Assembly: GCA_964368645.1 (NCBI GenBank)
Contig: CAYJBY010000007.1
Span: forward strand, 1-64,000
Length of the DNA: 64,000 nt
Reading direction: 5' to 3'
DNA from: JAEDHM01 sp964368645
Lineage (GTDB): Bacteria; Bacillota; Clostridia; Christensenellales; CAG-1252
The stretch's first letter is position 1; each line of letters opens with the position of its first letter. Positions 34,120 through 42,617 of the stretch are shown here, one piece after another. The notes beneath the pieces were generated by a model. The model worked only from the letters and a program-made list of their open reading frames with translations, had not been told where the DNA came from and made no database searches. Position numbers and translations under genes: made by a program.

Positions 34120-34983
34120 TTAGCGCTTGGTTGAGGGGAAAATCAAGCCTACCGTGCCCGGACCGCAATGTGTGCCGATGACAGGGCCCACAGGGTAACG
34201 CCAAATTACTGCATTCTCAAACTCCGCCTTAATTTTTTCTGCCAGTTTGTCAGCGAAGGGCTCGTTATCCGCGTCAATGAGGACAACGGGGTATTGATCC
34301 AGTCTGTCTTGCTTATTGCGGAACTGCTCCATAAAGTATGCGTATGCCTTATTAAGTCCCATCGCCTTGCCTGTCACTGTCAGTTTACCCTCGTCCGTTA
34401 CGGTAAGCATAGGCTTAAGACCGAGCATTGTGCCGACGGTTGCCGCAAGACCGCTGAGTCTGCCGCCGCGCTTTAGGTGATTGAGGTCGTCAACCATAAA
34501 GCAAACGGAATAGTGATTGGTAAAGTCCTCTAGGAAGGCGACCGTTTCCTCAATGGTATGCCCCTCGTTAAAATACTTACAGCCGTAATAAGCCTGTATG
34601 CCGCCGCCCCAAGAAATGCTCTTAGTGTCGAAACGGGTAAATTTGACGTTGGGGTATTTTGGCTGAAGTTGATTGAGCGCAACCTGAAGATGGTCGAAGG
34701 TTGAGGACATCTCGGAGCTGAACGCGATATATAACATATCCTCGCCCTTTGCAAATAAGGGCTCTAAAAACTCTAGGTACTGCTCGGGGTTGAGCGCGGA
34801 AGTGGTAGGCATATTGCCTGCCTTTACCTTGTCGTAAAAGCTCTTAAAATCCGTGTGTTCGCCGTTGTCGTAAAAAAACTCTTCACCGCAGACGGTGTAA
34901 GGCATTTTGATAACCTCGACCTTGAGGTCGGGAATCAAATCGTACCATAATTCGCAATCAGTGTCGGTAATTAATATACTCAT
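34120..34983 (-). CDS. DegV family fatty-acid-binding protein
   Basis: DegV proteins bind fatty acids; in Gram-positives some act as FakB partners that present fatty acid to the kinase FakA. The 287 residues have ITDTDCELWYDL, the PTTSALNPEQY lipid-head motif, SSEMSSTFDHLQ and DDLNHLKRGGRLSG, all conserved. The C-terminus GTHCGPGTVGLIF also fits. The ATG at 34983 has gggaggat upstream. No fakA-like kinase gene is nearby. It lies alone on this strand beside the repeat-rich region. Confidence 0.85.
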   Translation of the reverse strand: MSILITDTDCELWYDLIPDLKVEVIKMPYTVCGEEFFYDNGEHTDFKSFYDKVKAGNMPTTSALNPEQYLEFLEPLFAKGEDMLYIAFSSEMSSTFDHLQVALNQLQPKYPNVKFTRFDTKSISWGGGIQAYYGCKYFNEGHTIEETVAFLEDFTNHYSVCFMVDDLNHLKRGGRLSGLAATVGTMLGLKPMLTVTDEGKLTVTGKAMGLNKAYAYFMEQFRNKQDRLDQYPVVLIDADNEPFADKLAEKIKAEFENAVIWRYPVGPVIGTHCGPGTVGLIFPSTKR

Positions 34984-35164
34984 ATAATATCCTCCCACGC
35001 GTCGACGCGCGTTAATAATTATTTCACGTAATTAGTATTATAACCTCTTAGGGGGAAAAGGTCAAGTATTACTTTAGTTGCCCAAAGTCGGCTAAAGTAT
35101 TGGAATAGTGCGAAAAATAAGTAAGAAAGACAATTGACACCAAACAGAGTTAATTGTGGTTAAG

Positions 35165-35247
35165 GAAAGAGTACCGCAGAGTATCACAGAGCGCCGCATA
35201 AATGCGAGATTCTTCACGACAGGCAAAGCCTTTGTTCAGAATGACAG
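35165..35247 (+). repeat. Dispersed intergenic repeat, copy A
   Basis: This unit includes gagattcttcacgacag and cagaatgacag, shared with copies at 35406-35476 and 37340-37402. It carries an extra gagtatcacagagcgc insertion relative to the third copy. The end motif resembles the widespread TGTCATTCTGA...GAATCTC repeats of bacterial intergenic regions. Confidence 0.75.
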
Positions 35248-35339
35248 TATAATGGGAGAATGACAGGACAAAGTAAGAATGATAAGTGTTGATAAGAAAG
35301 AGGAAAACAGTGCAAAGAGAGAATGATAAGTGTCGGAAG

Positions 35340-35372
35340 GGATATGATAATAGAGAGCGTGGGAATGATAAT
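35340..35372. repeat. 33-bp direct repeat, first copy
   Basis: Identical to 35484-35516 except for one base. The two copies lie at similar distance after repeat copies A and B, as if a larger composite unit was duplicated. Confidence 0.8.
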
Positions 35373-35405
35373 GTCAAGCAGGATAAGTAACCGTTTTATG
35401 TGACG

Positions 35406-35476
35406 GAGAGTACCGCAGAGTACCGCATAAATGCGAGATTCTTCACGACAGACAAAGCCTCTGTTTAGAATGACAG
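35406..35476 (+). repeat. Dispersed intergenic repeat, copy B
   Basis: Second copy in the same orientation as A, matching through taccgcataaatgcgag and gattcttcacgaca, ending tagaatgacag. Confidence 0.75.
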
Positions 35477-35483
35477 GACAAAT

Positions 35484-35516
35484 GGATATGATAATAGAGG
35501 GCGTGGGAATGATAAT
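35484..35516. repeat. 33-bp direct repeat, second copy
   Basis: Matches 35340-35372 with a single change (G for A in the middle). Confidence 0.8.
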
Positions 35517-35548
35517 AAATTGATAGGGATAAAAGGGATTTGAGATTA

Positions 35549-35578
35549 AAAAAAGGTCGGCTGATGCCGACCTTTTAA
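35549..35578 (-). terminator. Terminator of the prepilin gene
   Basis: aaaaggtcggc (35551-35561) pairs with gccgacctttt (35566-35576) around tgat; U-run on the minus strand. Confidence 0.85.
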
Positions 35579-35594
35579 GTAAGTCCGTTAATTA

Positions 35595-36032
35595 TTAGAT
35601 CTTCTTGCCCGTGCCTACTTCGTAGGAACCATCCGTATTGCACTTAACTGTGCAGGTGTACCATTGATTCTTAACTGTGATGGTAATCGCAGCGGTATAT
35701 TTCACGTTCTTGTCGCCGCCTGCCCAACCTGCAGTATCAATATAACAGCTTGCACCGTTTACTGATTCACGTTTAGCCGTATCAACGACATACTCGCCTT
35801 CCTTTGCGAAAGCCTTAAACGTAACCTTACCAACACCGTTATCACTAATCATATAGTTAGACCAGCAATCGCCGATTGCCTTGGCATCGGTCTCAACAGC
35901 GGACTTACGGCTGTTGTCAAGTATAGCCATAGTAGAAGTCGTGGCAACTGCAGCGATAACTGCCAGTATTGCGATAACTACAACAAGCTCAACCAAGGTG
36001 AAGCCTTTTTTATTAAACTTGAACTTTCTCAT
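35595..36032 (-). CDS. Type IV prepilin-like protein
   Basis: The 145-residue protein starts RKFKFNKKGFTLVELVVVIAILAVIAAVA, a textbook prepilin leader: a basic stretch, cleavage between Gly10 and Phe11 by a prepilin peptidase, Glu at +5 and a hydrophobic helix. The rest is a small globular domain with a Cys pair near the end (CTVKCN). It could be a pilus, secretion or competence pseudopilin. No other pilus gene (ATPase, membrane platform, peptidase) lies in the window. cggaggt precedes the ATG, and promoter and terminator make it a single-gene unit. Confidence 0.88.
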   Translation of the reverse strand: MRKFKFNKKGFTLVELVVVIAILAVIAAVATTSTMAILDNSRKSAVETDAKAIGDCWSNYMISDNGVGKVTFKAFAKEGEYVVDTAKRESVNGASCYIDTAGWAGGDKNVKYTAAITITVKNQWYTCTVKCNTDGSYEVGTGKKI

Positions 36033-36065
36033 ATATACCTCCGAGAATAATTTTCAATTTCCTAC

Positions 36066-36094
36066 ATTATATAATAGTTTGCGAAATGTGTCAA
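36066..36094 (-). promoter_or_regulatory. Perfect consensus sigma-A promoter of the prepilin gene
   Basis: Minus strand TTGACA (36094-36089), exactly 17 bp, TATAAT (36071-36066). Both hexamers match consensus fully, so strong vegetative transcription is expected. Confidence 0.85.
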
Positions 36095-36103
36095 TAGGTA
36101 AAG

Positions 36104-37081
36104 TTAAAAAAAAAGTTTTGTCATTTTTTTAGCAAATTTAAGTTGTATTATAAGGAATATAAACGCACACGCGCACACGCAACCCCCTACTACTGCGATT
36201 ATCGGATACGTTGCATCAACCAGTTGCGCGAACCCGATCTGCCCTACCGCCGCTCCTATCAAAAATATCCCCAACAGTATTTCACACTTTGTGCTTCGCG
36301 GAAGATACACCTTGAGTTTGTCTGCCGACAGCTTGGCGCAGGATAATAGCGTCGTGAATATCGCTAGTGCAACCAGTACCACCGCAGTCCACTCCGCCCC
36401 TGCCGCCCTTGCCATCTCCGTAAAGGGCAATTCCGCCGCCGCTTCTGCCCTAACCGTCAGCCACATTGCCGTCAATATGCCGCCCAACACCGCAAAGACA
36501 AAAGCCGAAGTCAGAACAGTTTGCCTCGTATTTACCGTTTTGCCGCACTCTGTCATTAATCCTGCTGAAAACAGTATGTTCATAGCGGCGTAACCCATCG
36601 CCTTAAAGGGTTGGAAAGTTCCGTAAACCAAACTGTTATCCCCTGCCTTGACACATACCGCTATTACGACCGCCGTAAGCGCAGGAACGATTACAAGATT
36701 GGCTTTTTTTGCCAGTTCCATATTGCCTGCCGCCAAGGCTACCGCCGCACCTGCCGTCAGCCACCCCAGAAAGGGAATTCCCGTGGCGTTTACAAAAAGT
36801 TCTTCCGCTCCTGCCAGCATTGCGGCAAATACAACAAGGGAGCATATCGTCAGTATCCAATCATATACGAACGCGACTCTTTTGTTTTTCAAACATTGTT
36901 TTTGACCTATGGTCAAGAATAAGGCGGCTAGCAGTGCCATAATCAGTGCAGACGTCAGTACACCGAAGAAATTGCAGTTGCCGAAGAAAAGACGGATTTC
37001 CCGTCCCGTTGCAAAGCCTGCCCCAACAACCGTACCGATAAAGAGCATTGCAAGCTTAATAGCCTCGTACACGTCGCGCAT
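36104..37081 (-). CDS. YkvI-like multipass membrane protein
   Basis: The 325-residue integral membrane protein has about ten helices and opens RDVYEAIKLAMLFIGTVVGAGFATGREI, where GAGFATGxE is characteristic of the YkvI family in the amino acid-polyamine-organocation superfamily. Transport of an unknown solute is likely. The ATG at 37081 has no good ribosome-binding site; a longer frame runs across the assembly gap and its upstream part is repeat DNA, so the start is uncertain. The gene is oriented toward the prepilin gene but that has its own promoter. Confidence 0.72.
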   Translation of the reverse strand: MRDVYEAIKLAMLFIGTVVGAGFATGREIRLFFGNCNFFGVLTSALIMALLAALFLTIGQKQCLKNKRVAFVYDWILTICSLVVFAAMLAGAEELFVNATGIPFLGWLTAGAAVALAAGNMELAKKANLVIVPALTAVVIAVCVKAGDNSLVYGTFQPFKAMGYAAMNILFSAGLMTECGKTVNTRQTVLTSAFVFAVLGGILTAMWLTVRAEAAAELPFTEMARAAGAEWTAVVLVALAIFTTLLSCAKLSADKLKVYLPRSTKCEILLGIFLIGAAVGQIGFAQLVDATYPIIAVVGGCVCACAFIFLIIQLKFAKKMTKLFF

Positions 37082-37155
37082 AGTTATATCTATGCGGATT
37101 ACACGGACAATTATACCGTTGCGAAAAGAATGCCAAATAGTAATAAAATGCGATA

Positions 37156-37255
37156 NNNNNNNNNNNNNNNNNNNNNNNNNNNNNNNNNNNNNNNNNNNNN
37201 NNNNNNNNNNNNNNNNNNNNNNNNNNNNNNNNNNNNNNNNNNNNNNNNNNNNNNN
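37156..37255. other. Assembly gap (100 N)
   Basis: Exactly 100 undetermined bases, a conventional scaffold-gap size, so the true length is unknown. Repeats on the right flank probably caused the break. Features on each side may not be truly adjacent. Confidence 0.95.
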
Positions 37256-37264
37256 ATTAAAATT

Positions 37265-37307
37265 GTCATTCTGAGTAAGTACGCAGTACGCGGCGAAGAA
37301 TCTCGCC
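37265..37307 (-). repeat. Dispersed intergenic repeat, inverted partial copy D
   Basis: tgtcattctga and gaagaatctcgcc are the reverse complement of the ends of copy C, 30-odd bases downstream. Copies D and C together could fold as one large hairpin. Confidence 0.7.
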
Positions 37308-37339
37308 GATAGGCGGTTGAGTTGGAAAATATGGATAAA

Positions 37340-37402
37340 GAAAGAGTACCGCATAAATGCGAGATTCTTCACGGCAGGCTAAGCCTTTGTTCAGAATGAC
37401 AG
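37340..37402 (+). repeat. Dispersed intergenic repeat, copy C
   Basis: This copy contains gtaccgcataaatgcgag, gattcttcacgg and tcagaatgacag. It lacks the short insertion seen in copy A. Confidence 0.75.
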
Positions 37403-37488
37403 TTTCGGAGAAAGAATAACAGTATCGGGTGTGCGAATGACAGTTTTTTTTGGGGGGAAGATTGACAGTATCGGGGAAGATTGACAAT

Positions 37489-37599
37489 TTCGGACGTTAG
37501 GTGTGACGGTGCGTTACGGTTTTGATTCGGACGTTAGGTGTGACGGTGCGTTACGGTTTTGATTCGGACGTTAGGTGCGACGGTGCGTTACGGTTTTGA
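37489..37599. repeat. 37-bp tandem repeat, three copies
   Basis: Units at 37489-37525, 37526-37562 and 37563-37599 start ttcggacgttaggtg and end cggttttga. The first two are identical and the third differs by one base. It lies between the gap-side repeats and the peptidase gene. Confidence 0.92.
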
Positions 37600-37601
37600 T
37601 G

Positions 37602-37631
37602 GGGAAAGCTCGTTCAAGCTATCGCTTTCCC
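37602..37631. other. Hairpin at the end of the peptidase gene
   Basis: gggaaagc (37602-37609) pairs with gctttccc (37624-37631), with an inner stem aagc/gctt also possible. No good U-run follows on the minus strand, so its terminator role is doubtful. Confidence 0.4.
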
Positions 37632-37644
37632 AACTGAACGGCAT

Positions 37645-39651
37645 TTACTTCGTCATACCGAAATAATCGTTCAAGAATGCGGCAATATTTCGGATTGTAC
37701 TTTCCTCGAAGGGTGAACTTAAACCGACCTTTTCCACAGTAGCGAGAAACGGCACGAAAGCACCGTATTTTGTCAATTTCACGTAGGTTTCCTCCGCTTG
37801 CTCCTGCGTAGGTTGGGAAAAGATTTCCAAGGAGGCAATGGCACTCGTAAGATAACTGGCGTAGTAATTTGGACGATTATAAAGATGACTTATATCCATC
37901 GGCAAGTATCGTTCTTGCCCGTATTGTGCAAATATTTCGTCGAATTTTTCGCCGATTTTTTCCGCCGTAAGCTCAGTATCGTCACAGTGGTATAAAAAAT
38001 ACTCAAACTCTGTGACAGCCGCCGCCTGCAAAACCGTGTCTATTATTTTAAGCACGGAATATCTTGCCAAAACGTCGCCGCGTGGCAAATCCTTTTCGTT
38101 ATACATATCGTCATAGTAGTCACACATAAGCAGTTCCAAGCCCTGCGAATGGATTTCCGCTACGTCATAATTATAGGGTAAACCTGTGCTTTCGCACTCA
38201 TCATAAATTCTGTGCTCGTTGAAGTGCCCGAACTCGTGAACAAATTGCGAAACGTCGTTGTAGTCGCCGTAAGGATAGATATACAGTATGACGTCGGTAG
38301 TCCCGTACGTAAGGCAATAGCCCGCGTCCATTTTGTTTTCGCCGAAAGAAAATTCGTAAAGTCCGTATTCAATCATTTCGTCATAAGAATTAGCGAATTC
38401 TTCCCAAACATTTTCGGTAGATTGCAAAAGCTCAAGGTAAAAATCTTCGTCAATTGTCATCGAACTGAGGATTCCGTTCGTATTCAGCGTGATATATTTG
38501 TTACTGTTTGCGTAGAGCTCGGAAATAAGCGGCAAAAGATTTTCCTTAACGCTGTTGCAAAGCGTCAGCGAATTCTCGGGTGAATAATCTCTGAAATAGG
38601 TCTTGTCATAACAGTAGTCGCCGTAGTTTTCATATCCGCCGACAAGTGCGTTAAATTCACGGCGTTTTTTCGTTATATTCGCCAACAGTTCGTTAAGTTC
38701 GGTGGATTTTTGCTCCCAATTTTCGTCAGTAACCTCATTGAAAATCGCGGTATATCTGTTCCCCATCTCATTGAGCTCGGACGACAAGGCAATCGCCTCA
38801 TCGCTTAAAATGTTGGAATTGTCGCCGAAAGCTTCAACCTCAGCAGCTGAAATAACGCCCTCATCAATGGCATATTGCACACAGGGCGAAGCAAAAAATG
38901 CCTCCTTTGCTTTTTCTCCCTCGTTGAATATAGCGTTGGCAGTAGCGGTAATTTGATTGAATTTGTCGATATTTTCTTCATCGATTACGTCCAATGAATA
39001 GTCGATATTAAGACGAGCGAGGTTTTCGTTAATGAGGTACTCCTCGTGTAAAAAAGCAGAATATAAACAGCAAACCACCTGCTCGTTCAGCTTGTCCGAG
39101 CAAAGCGTTTTTATTTGCGTAAGCAGTTCGTTCGCCTTGTCGGCGGAGCGCACCTCGTGGCTCCTGTTCGCAAAATACCGCGTATCGGGTATGGCAAGCC
39201 GCTTGGTAACGTACTCTTCTCCGAGTTCCGCGGTGAACGCCGCAGCAAACGTATCGTCGGCAAACAACTCCCTTTCGTGAGCAAGAAGGGTTTCGTCAGC
39301 CACGGTAAGCAGAAATTCCACGCAGTTGTCTATCGCCTTTTTCGGCGCACTATGGAGCGCCACGGTTCCTGCTTTTACATTATCCGAATATGCCTTTACG
39401 CTTGCGGAAAAAGCCGCCAGTTTCAAGTATTTATCATAGATTTGCGCGGTGTCGGGTTGTTCCTTTATCAGTTCTGAATCCAATGCGTACGATAGGTCGT
39501 ACAGCGAATTCAACGAGGGTACTTCGACCGCCGTTTGCTCCGACAAGTTCGGCTGTGTTTTCTGCGGAGTGTCGCAAGCGCAACAAACCGTTGCACAGAC
39601 GAGGCAAAGGCTTAACAAAATAGCTATCAATCCGATTTTTCTTTTTTTCAT
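37645..39651 (-). CDS. M3-like zinc metallopeptidase lipoprotein
   Basis: The 668-residue protein is secreted and lipid-anchored: KKRK, a hydrophobic stretch and a Cys-rich lipobox region (VCCAC) near residue 26. The catalytic motif VHEFGHFNEHR (HExxH, His472 and His476) and a downstream Glu near 499 in DVAEIHSQGLELL fit oligoendopeptidase F-type M3 enzymes, which cut short peptides. A long helical N-terminal half also suits the family. The ATG at 39651 follows gaggat; a 14-residue extension has no site. Peptide substrate and role are unknown, probably nutrient peptide digestion outside the cell. Confidence 0.8.
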   Translation of the reverse strand: MKKRKIGLIAILLSLCLVCATVCCACDTPQKTQPNLSEQTAVEVPSLNSLYDLSYALDSELIKEQPDTAQIYDKYLKLAAFSASVKAYSDNVKAGTVALHSAPKKAIDNCVEFLLTVADETLLAHERELFADDTFAAAFTAELGEEYVTKRLAIPDTRYFANRSHEVRSADKANELLTQIKTLCSDKLNEQVVCCLYSAFLHEEYLINENLARLNIDYSLDVIDEENIDKFNQITATANAIFNEGEKAKEAFFASPCVQYAIDEGVISAAEVEAFGDNSNILSDEAIALSSELNEMGNRYTAIFNEVTDENWEQKSTELNELLANITKKRREFNALVGGYENYGDYCYDKTYFRDYSPENSLTLCNSVKENLLPLISELYANSNKYITLNTNGILSSMTIDEDFYLELLQSTENVWEEFANSYDEMIEYGLYEFSFGENKMDAGYCLTYGTTDVILYIYPYGDYNDVSQFVHEFGHFNEHRIYDECESTGLPYNYDVAEIHSQGLELLMCDYYDDMYNEKDLPRGDVLARYSVLKIIDTVLQAAAVTEFEYFLYHCDDTELTAEKIGEKFDEIFAQYGQERYLPMDISHLYNRPNYYASYLTSAIASLEIFSQPTQEQAEETYVKLTKYGAFVPFLATVEKVGLSSPFEESTIRNIAAFLNDYFGMTK

Positions 39652-40129
39652 CTTATATCCTCGTAGGTTGGTACTGTACAAATACCGCGTCAATGCTCAC
39701 TGCTACGTTTTTGCCGCAAAACCTTGGTGTCTTGCCTAAGCGTATCGTCCTTTTTACAAGCCGCAATCGTAGAAATCGCTACAATCGATAATATGAGTGT
39801 CGTTAATCAAGTATAATTCTTTTCATTGTTATGCGGTTTTTGTCGCGCATAGCATAGTAAATATATTCTATCATTTACATATTGATAAGTCAAAATATAT
39901 ATAGCTAAATCAACGAATGTCGGCGTTTTTTGCACCAAAAGCCACCAATCGAAGCAAATCCGATATGTAACGAGAGGAAATAATATACAATTTGAGTTTT
40001 GAAAATACAAAATAAATAAGGAAAATTTTGCTTAAGCAAAAAAAGAGCTCATCTGTCCTTAGATGAGCGAAAAAAAATGAAAATTACAGTCTGTTTTTGT
40101 CCGTATGTAATAAGGAATAATGCTATGCC
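39652..40129. other. Intergenic with a terminator
   Basis: No gene is supported; a 67-codon minus-strand frame at 39807-40010 has no recognisable family or ribosome-binding site. A good terminator for the TPR gene is at its right end. Confidence 0.5.
40036..40077 (-). terminator. Terminator of the TPR gene
   Basis: gctcatct (40047-40054) pairs with agatgagc (40061-40068) around six bases, with A-runs and T-runs on both sides. Confidence 0.85.
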
Positions 40130-41743
40130 TTACTCGTTATACAGCGCGAGAATGGTTTTTACTTGTTTAGCATCAACGGCGTACTCGTCTATCAATACCG
40201 CTAAGGGCAGTTTCCGTTCCACGCCCAAATACGCCAAAACGGCGGCGATACAGAAGGGATCGTAATGAATAAACACGTCCTGCCACTTGATAAACTGCGT
40301 CACTGCATTCTCGAAAGCCTTGAAGCTTGTAACTCCGACAGCCGCCAAAAAACCGTAAGCTAACGACCACCCCTCCGTCATTATGTCCGCGCCCTCTGTC
40401 TGGAACTCGGGCTTTTTTGCATTAATAACCTTAACGGAGTCGGTAGTAACCAGTTTAATGCGGCTCTTACCGCTTTTGGTCAGCAGTGCGGCAACGGCTC
40501 TCGCCTTTGCACTGAAAGAGGTGTTATAGCAAAGAGCGATTTCCTTCAAAAAATCTATGCCTATCTTACCTAAATCGCATACTGCGGTAATAACGTCCTC
40601 GATTAAAAAGGTGTTTTCGCTAACGAAAAGGAGAGTTTTTACGCATTTGCGGAAGTCGGAAGAGGTTAAAAACGCACTTTTGAACTCCTTATCGTTCTTT
40701 AAGTACTTTTCCACGTTCTTGACGATTCTTTTTGCGAACTCTCTGGGAATATAGTCGTTGCTTATGGATATACGGCGGTACCTTTCAAAGTACACGCTTA
40801 AAGTTTCGCCGGGCAAGTACGGATAAATATCCAAAAGTTCCTTAAGATACAGCCGCGCTCTTTTCCTTTCGCCGCTGTTAAACGCCACCGCGCAGGCAGT
40901 TTGCAGGTACTTAAAGTCCAAGCCCACGCCGTCCGCTTTCAGCTCCGAAAGCAGTCTTGCCGCCAATACGTAATCCCCTATTGCGTCACACGCGGCAATC
41001 GCCGCGATTATATCGTCGTCGTCCTGCGAGCGATAAGAGGTAAGCAATTCCACAACCTTATCCTTGCGCTCGGGAGAAAGCACAGCGATATCCCTTAGGA
41101 TATAACCGTCAACCTTATCCTTAGATAACAGCGTATCCCACAAAGGAACGGCTTCGTCCACTCGCCCCATACCCACAAGGCAACGGGCTTGTATGGCGAT
41201 AGCCTCATCGGGCACACCGTCCTTCTCGTCAAAATACTTGTCTATCAAATCGTAAGCGGAATTATAATAACCCAACGCGGTTTTTTTAGCGGCGTCGGTC
41301 AGCACGAAAGCGCGAAAATCCGTTCTGTGCTTTTCGGTGGTGTAAAGCGGCGACTCGTCCTCGTCGGAAATCAGATTATCCAGCATCTCCCTTATCTGTT
41401 CAAATGCCTCGCTCCGATCGTCCATCTCCGCCCTTTTGGACAGGTAATAGCAGGACTCGACAGGCTTGTTCTGCATAGCGTAGCATTTGCTCAAAATCAA
41501 ATACACCTCGCCCTTCAGCTCGCCCACTCGGTGCGACAGCATATAAAAACACTGCTCTAATCCCTCGTTATATTCTCCGACCTCGGTGTATAACACCGCC
41601 AATAATAATCTGTACTCGGGCAAAGGCTCTTTTTCCAAAGCTAAAAAGCAATTCCGAAAGGATTTTCTGTAATCGCCGTCGTTCTTTGCCTTAATCGCGT
41701 TGTGGAAATAGAAATCCGCACTTTGCTCAAAGTTTATTATCAT
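40130..41743 (-). CDS. Tetratricopeptide-repeat-like protein, unknown
   Basis: The 537-residue cytoplasmic protein has no signal peptide. Residues 1-110 read as TPR helices (KNDGDYRKSFRNCFLALEKEP, VGEYNEGLEQCFYML, MQNKPVESCYYLS), and more such pairs lie around 170-330 (MGRVDEAVPLWDTLL). The C-terminal 130 residues look different and may be an uncharacterised helical domain. I know no specific family. It overlaps the hslO stop by 17 bp with ttggagg before the ATG, so it is in the YesL-methyltransferase-hslO transcript. Function unknown; a scaffold role is a guess. Confidence 0.65.
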   Translation of the reverse strand: MIINFEQSADFYFHNAIKAKNDGDYRKSFRNCFLALEKEPLPEYRLLLAVLYTEVGEYNEGLEQCFYMLSHRVGELKGEVYLILSKCYAMQNKPVESCYYLSKRAEMDDRSEAFEQIREMLDNLISDEDESPLYTTEKHRTDFRAFVLTDAAKKTALGYYNSAYDLIDKYFDEKDGVPDEAIAIQARCLVGMGRVDEAVPLWDTLLSKDKVDGYILRDIAVLSPERKDKVVELLTSYRSQDDDDIIAAIAACDAIGDYVLAARLLSELKADGVGLDFKYLQTACAVAFNSGERKRARLYLKELLDIYPYLPGETLSVYFERYRRISISNDYIPREFAKRIVKNVEKYLKNDKEFKSAFLTSSDFRKCVKTLLFVSENTFLIEDVITAVCDLGKIGIDFLKEIALCYNTSFSAKARAVAALLTKSGKSRIKLVTTDSVKVINAKKPEFQTEGADIMTEGWSLAYGFLAAVGVTSFKAFENAVTQFIKWQDVFIHYDPFCIAAVLAYLGVERKLPLAVLIDEYAVDAKQVKTILALYNE

Positions 41744-42611
41744 ACCGCCTCCAAATATCTATTATATCGTCCTTTGTAAAATGATACTTTGTACTACAGC
41801 ATTCGCACACTATCTCTATCGGTTCGGGAGAAAACTCCATTGCCAGATTAACACACTTAACACGCCCCATCGAAATCAGTATATTCTCCATATATCCGCG
41901 GCTACAGATACACTTGTATTCGGGCTTGGTAGGCTCGAAAACCTCAATCTCGAAATGACCGAAGAAGTCGTCGATTATCTCGGCAGGCGTTTTGTGCGCC
42001 AACATTTTGTCCAAATCCACAAAGTTGCTTGCAATGTCCTCTACCACCGTTATTACGTGGTCGGGGCACTCCGGCATAGGCTGTATAACTATTCCGCCTG
42101 CCGCCTTGCACACGCCGTCCTTCACGTCAACTGCCAAAGCTATCGCCGTAGGCTGTCCTTCGCTGGAAGTGAAGTACCAAGCAAAATCCTCGTCTATGTT
42201 GCCGTTGACAAGCTCCGACGCCCCCGTATAGCAGTCCTTAAGTCCCAAATCCTTGACGACCTTAAGCATACCCGTGCCGACAGCCGTTTTGAGGTCCTGT
42301 CTGCCGTTGCCCAAAGGCGCGACTATAACCTTGGGATTTTCCACGTAGCCTCTGACTAAGCCGCCTGCTTTCGCCGCAACGACTATCCTGCCGAGAGGTC
42401 CTTTTGCGTCTAAGGTTATGGAAAGCCTTTCTTCCGCGCCCTTAAGCTCGTTGCTCATAAACGCGCCGACGGTCAGCGTCTTGCCGAGAGCGGCAGCCGC
42501 CGCGTCCGAAAGACCGTGAAGACGTATCGCCTCCGTCACTATATCCGCCGTGGACAAAACCGTTACCTTAACCTTGCCGCCGAAAACCAAAGATTTAACT
42601 ATGCTATCCAT
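41727..42611 (-). CDS. hslO: Redox-regulated chaperone Hsp33
   Basis: Hsp33 holds unfolding proteins under oxidative stress and is switched on by disulfide formation. The 294 residues match the family from the N-terminal LVFGGKVKVTVLSTADIVTEA to the zinc-binding C-terminus. The four cysteines are in CICSRGYMENILISMG (CxC) and CECCSTKYHF (CxxC), with an extra Cys at KCVN. The gene lies 6 bp from the methyltransferase stop and is co-transcribed. Confidence 0.92.
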   Translation of the reverse strand: MDSIVKSLVFGGKVKVTVLSTADIVTEAIRLHGLSDAAAAALGKTLTVGAFMSNELKGAEERLSITLDAKGPLGRIVVAAKAGGLVRGYVENPKVIVAPLGNGRQDLKTAVGTGMLKVVKDLGLKDCYTGASELVNGNIDEDFAWYFTSSEGQPTAIALAVDVKDGVCKAAGGIVIQPMPECPDHVITVVEDIASNFVDLDKMLAHKTPAEIIDDFFGHFEIEVFEPTKPEYKCICSRGYMENILISMGRVKCVNLAMEFSPEPIEIVCECCSTKYHFTKDDIIDIWRRYDNKL

Positions 42612-42617
42612 ATTATT

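Larger units (their letters stand above)
34984..35594. other. Long non-coding stretch rich in repeats
   Basis: About 600 bp without a credible gene, between degV and the prepilin gene. It holds two copies of a dispersed intergenic repeat, two copies of a 33-bp direct repeat and a terminator. Purine-rich spacer with repeated gaatgataagtgt words fills the rest. Confidence 0.7.

Noticed and set aside
35165..35516. CRISPR-like array
   Set aside because: Only two copies with diverged, unequal spacers and no cas genes; they look like dispersed intergenic repeats.
37082..37372. Extension of the YkvI-like protein through the N run to 37372
   Set aside because: The extra residues come from unknown bases and repeat DNA, and the family start motif lies at 37081.
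37489..37599. CRISPR array from 37-bp repeats
   Set aside because: The units are directly adjacent with no spacers.
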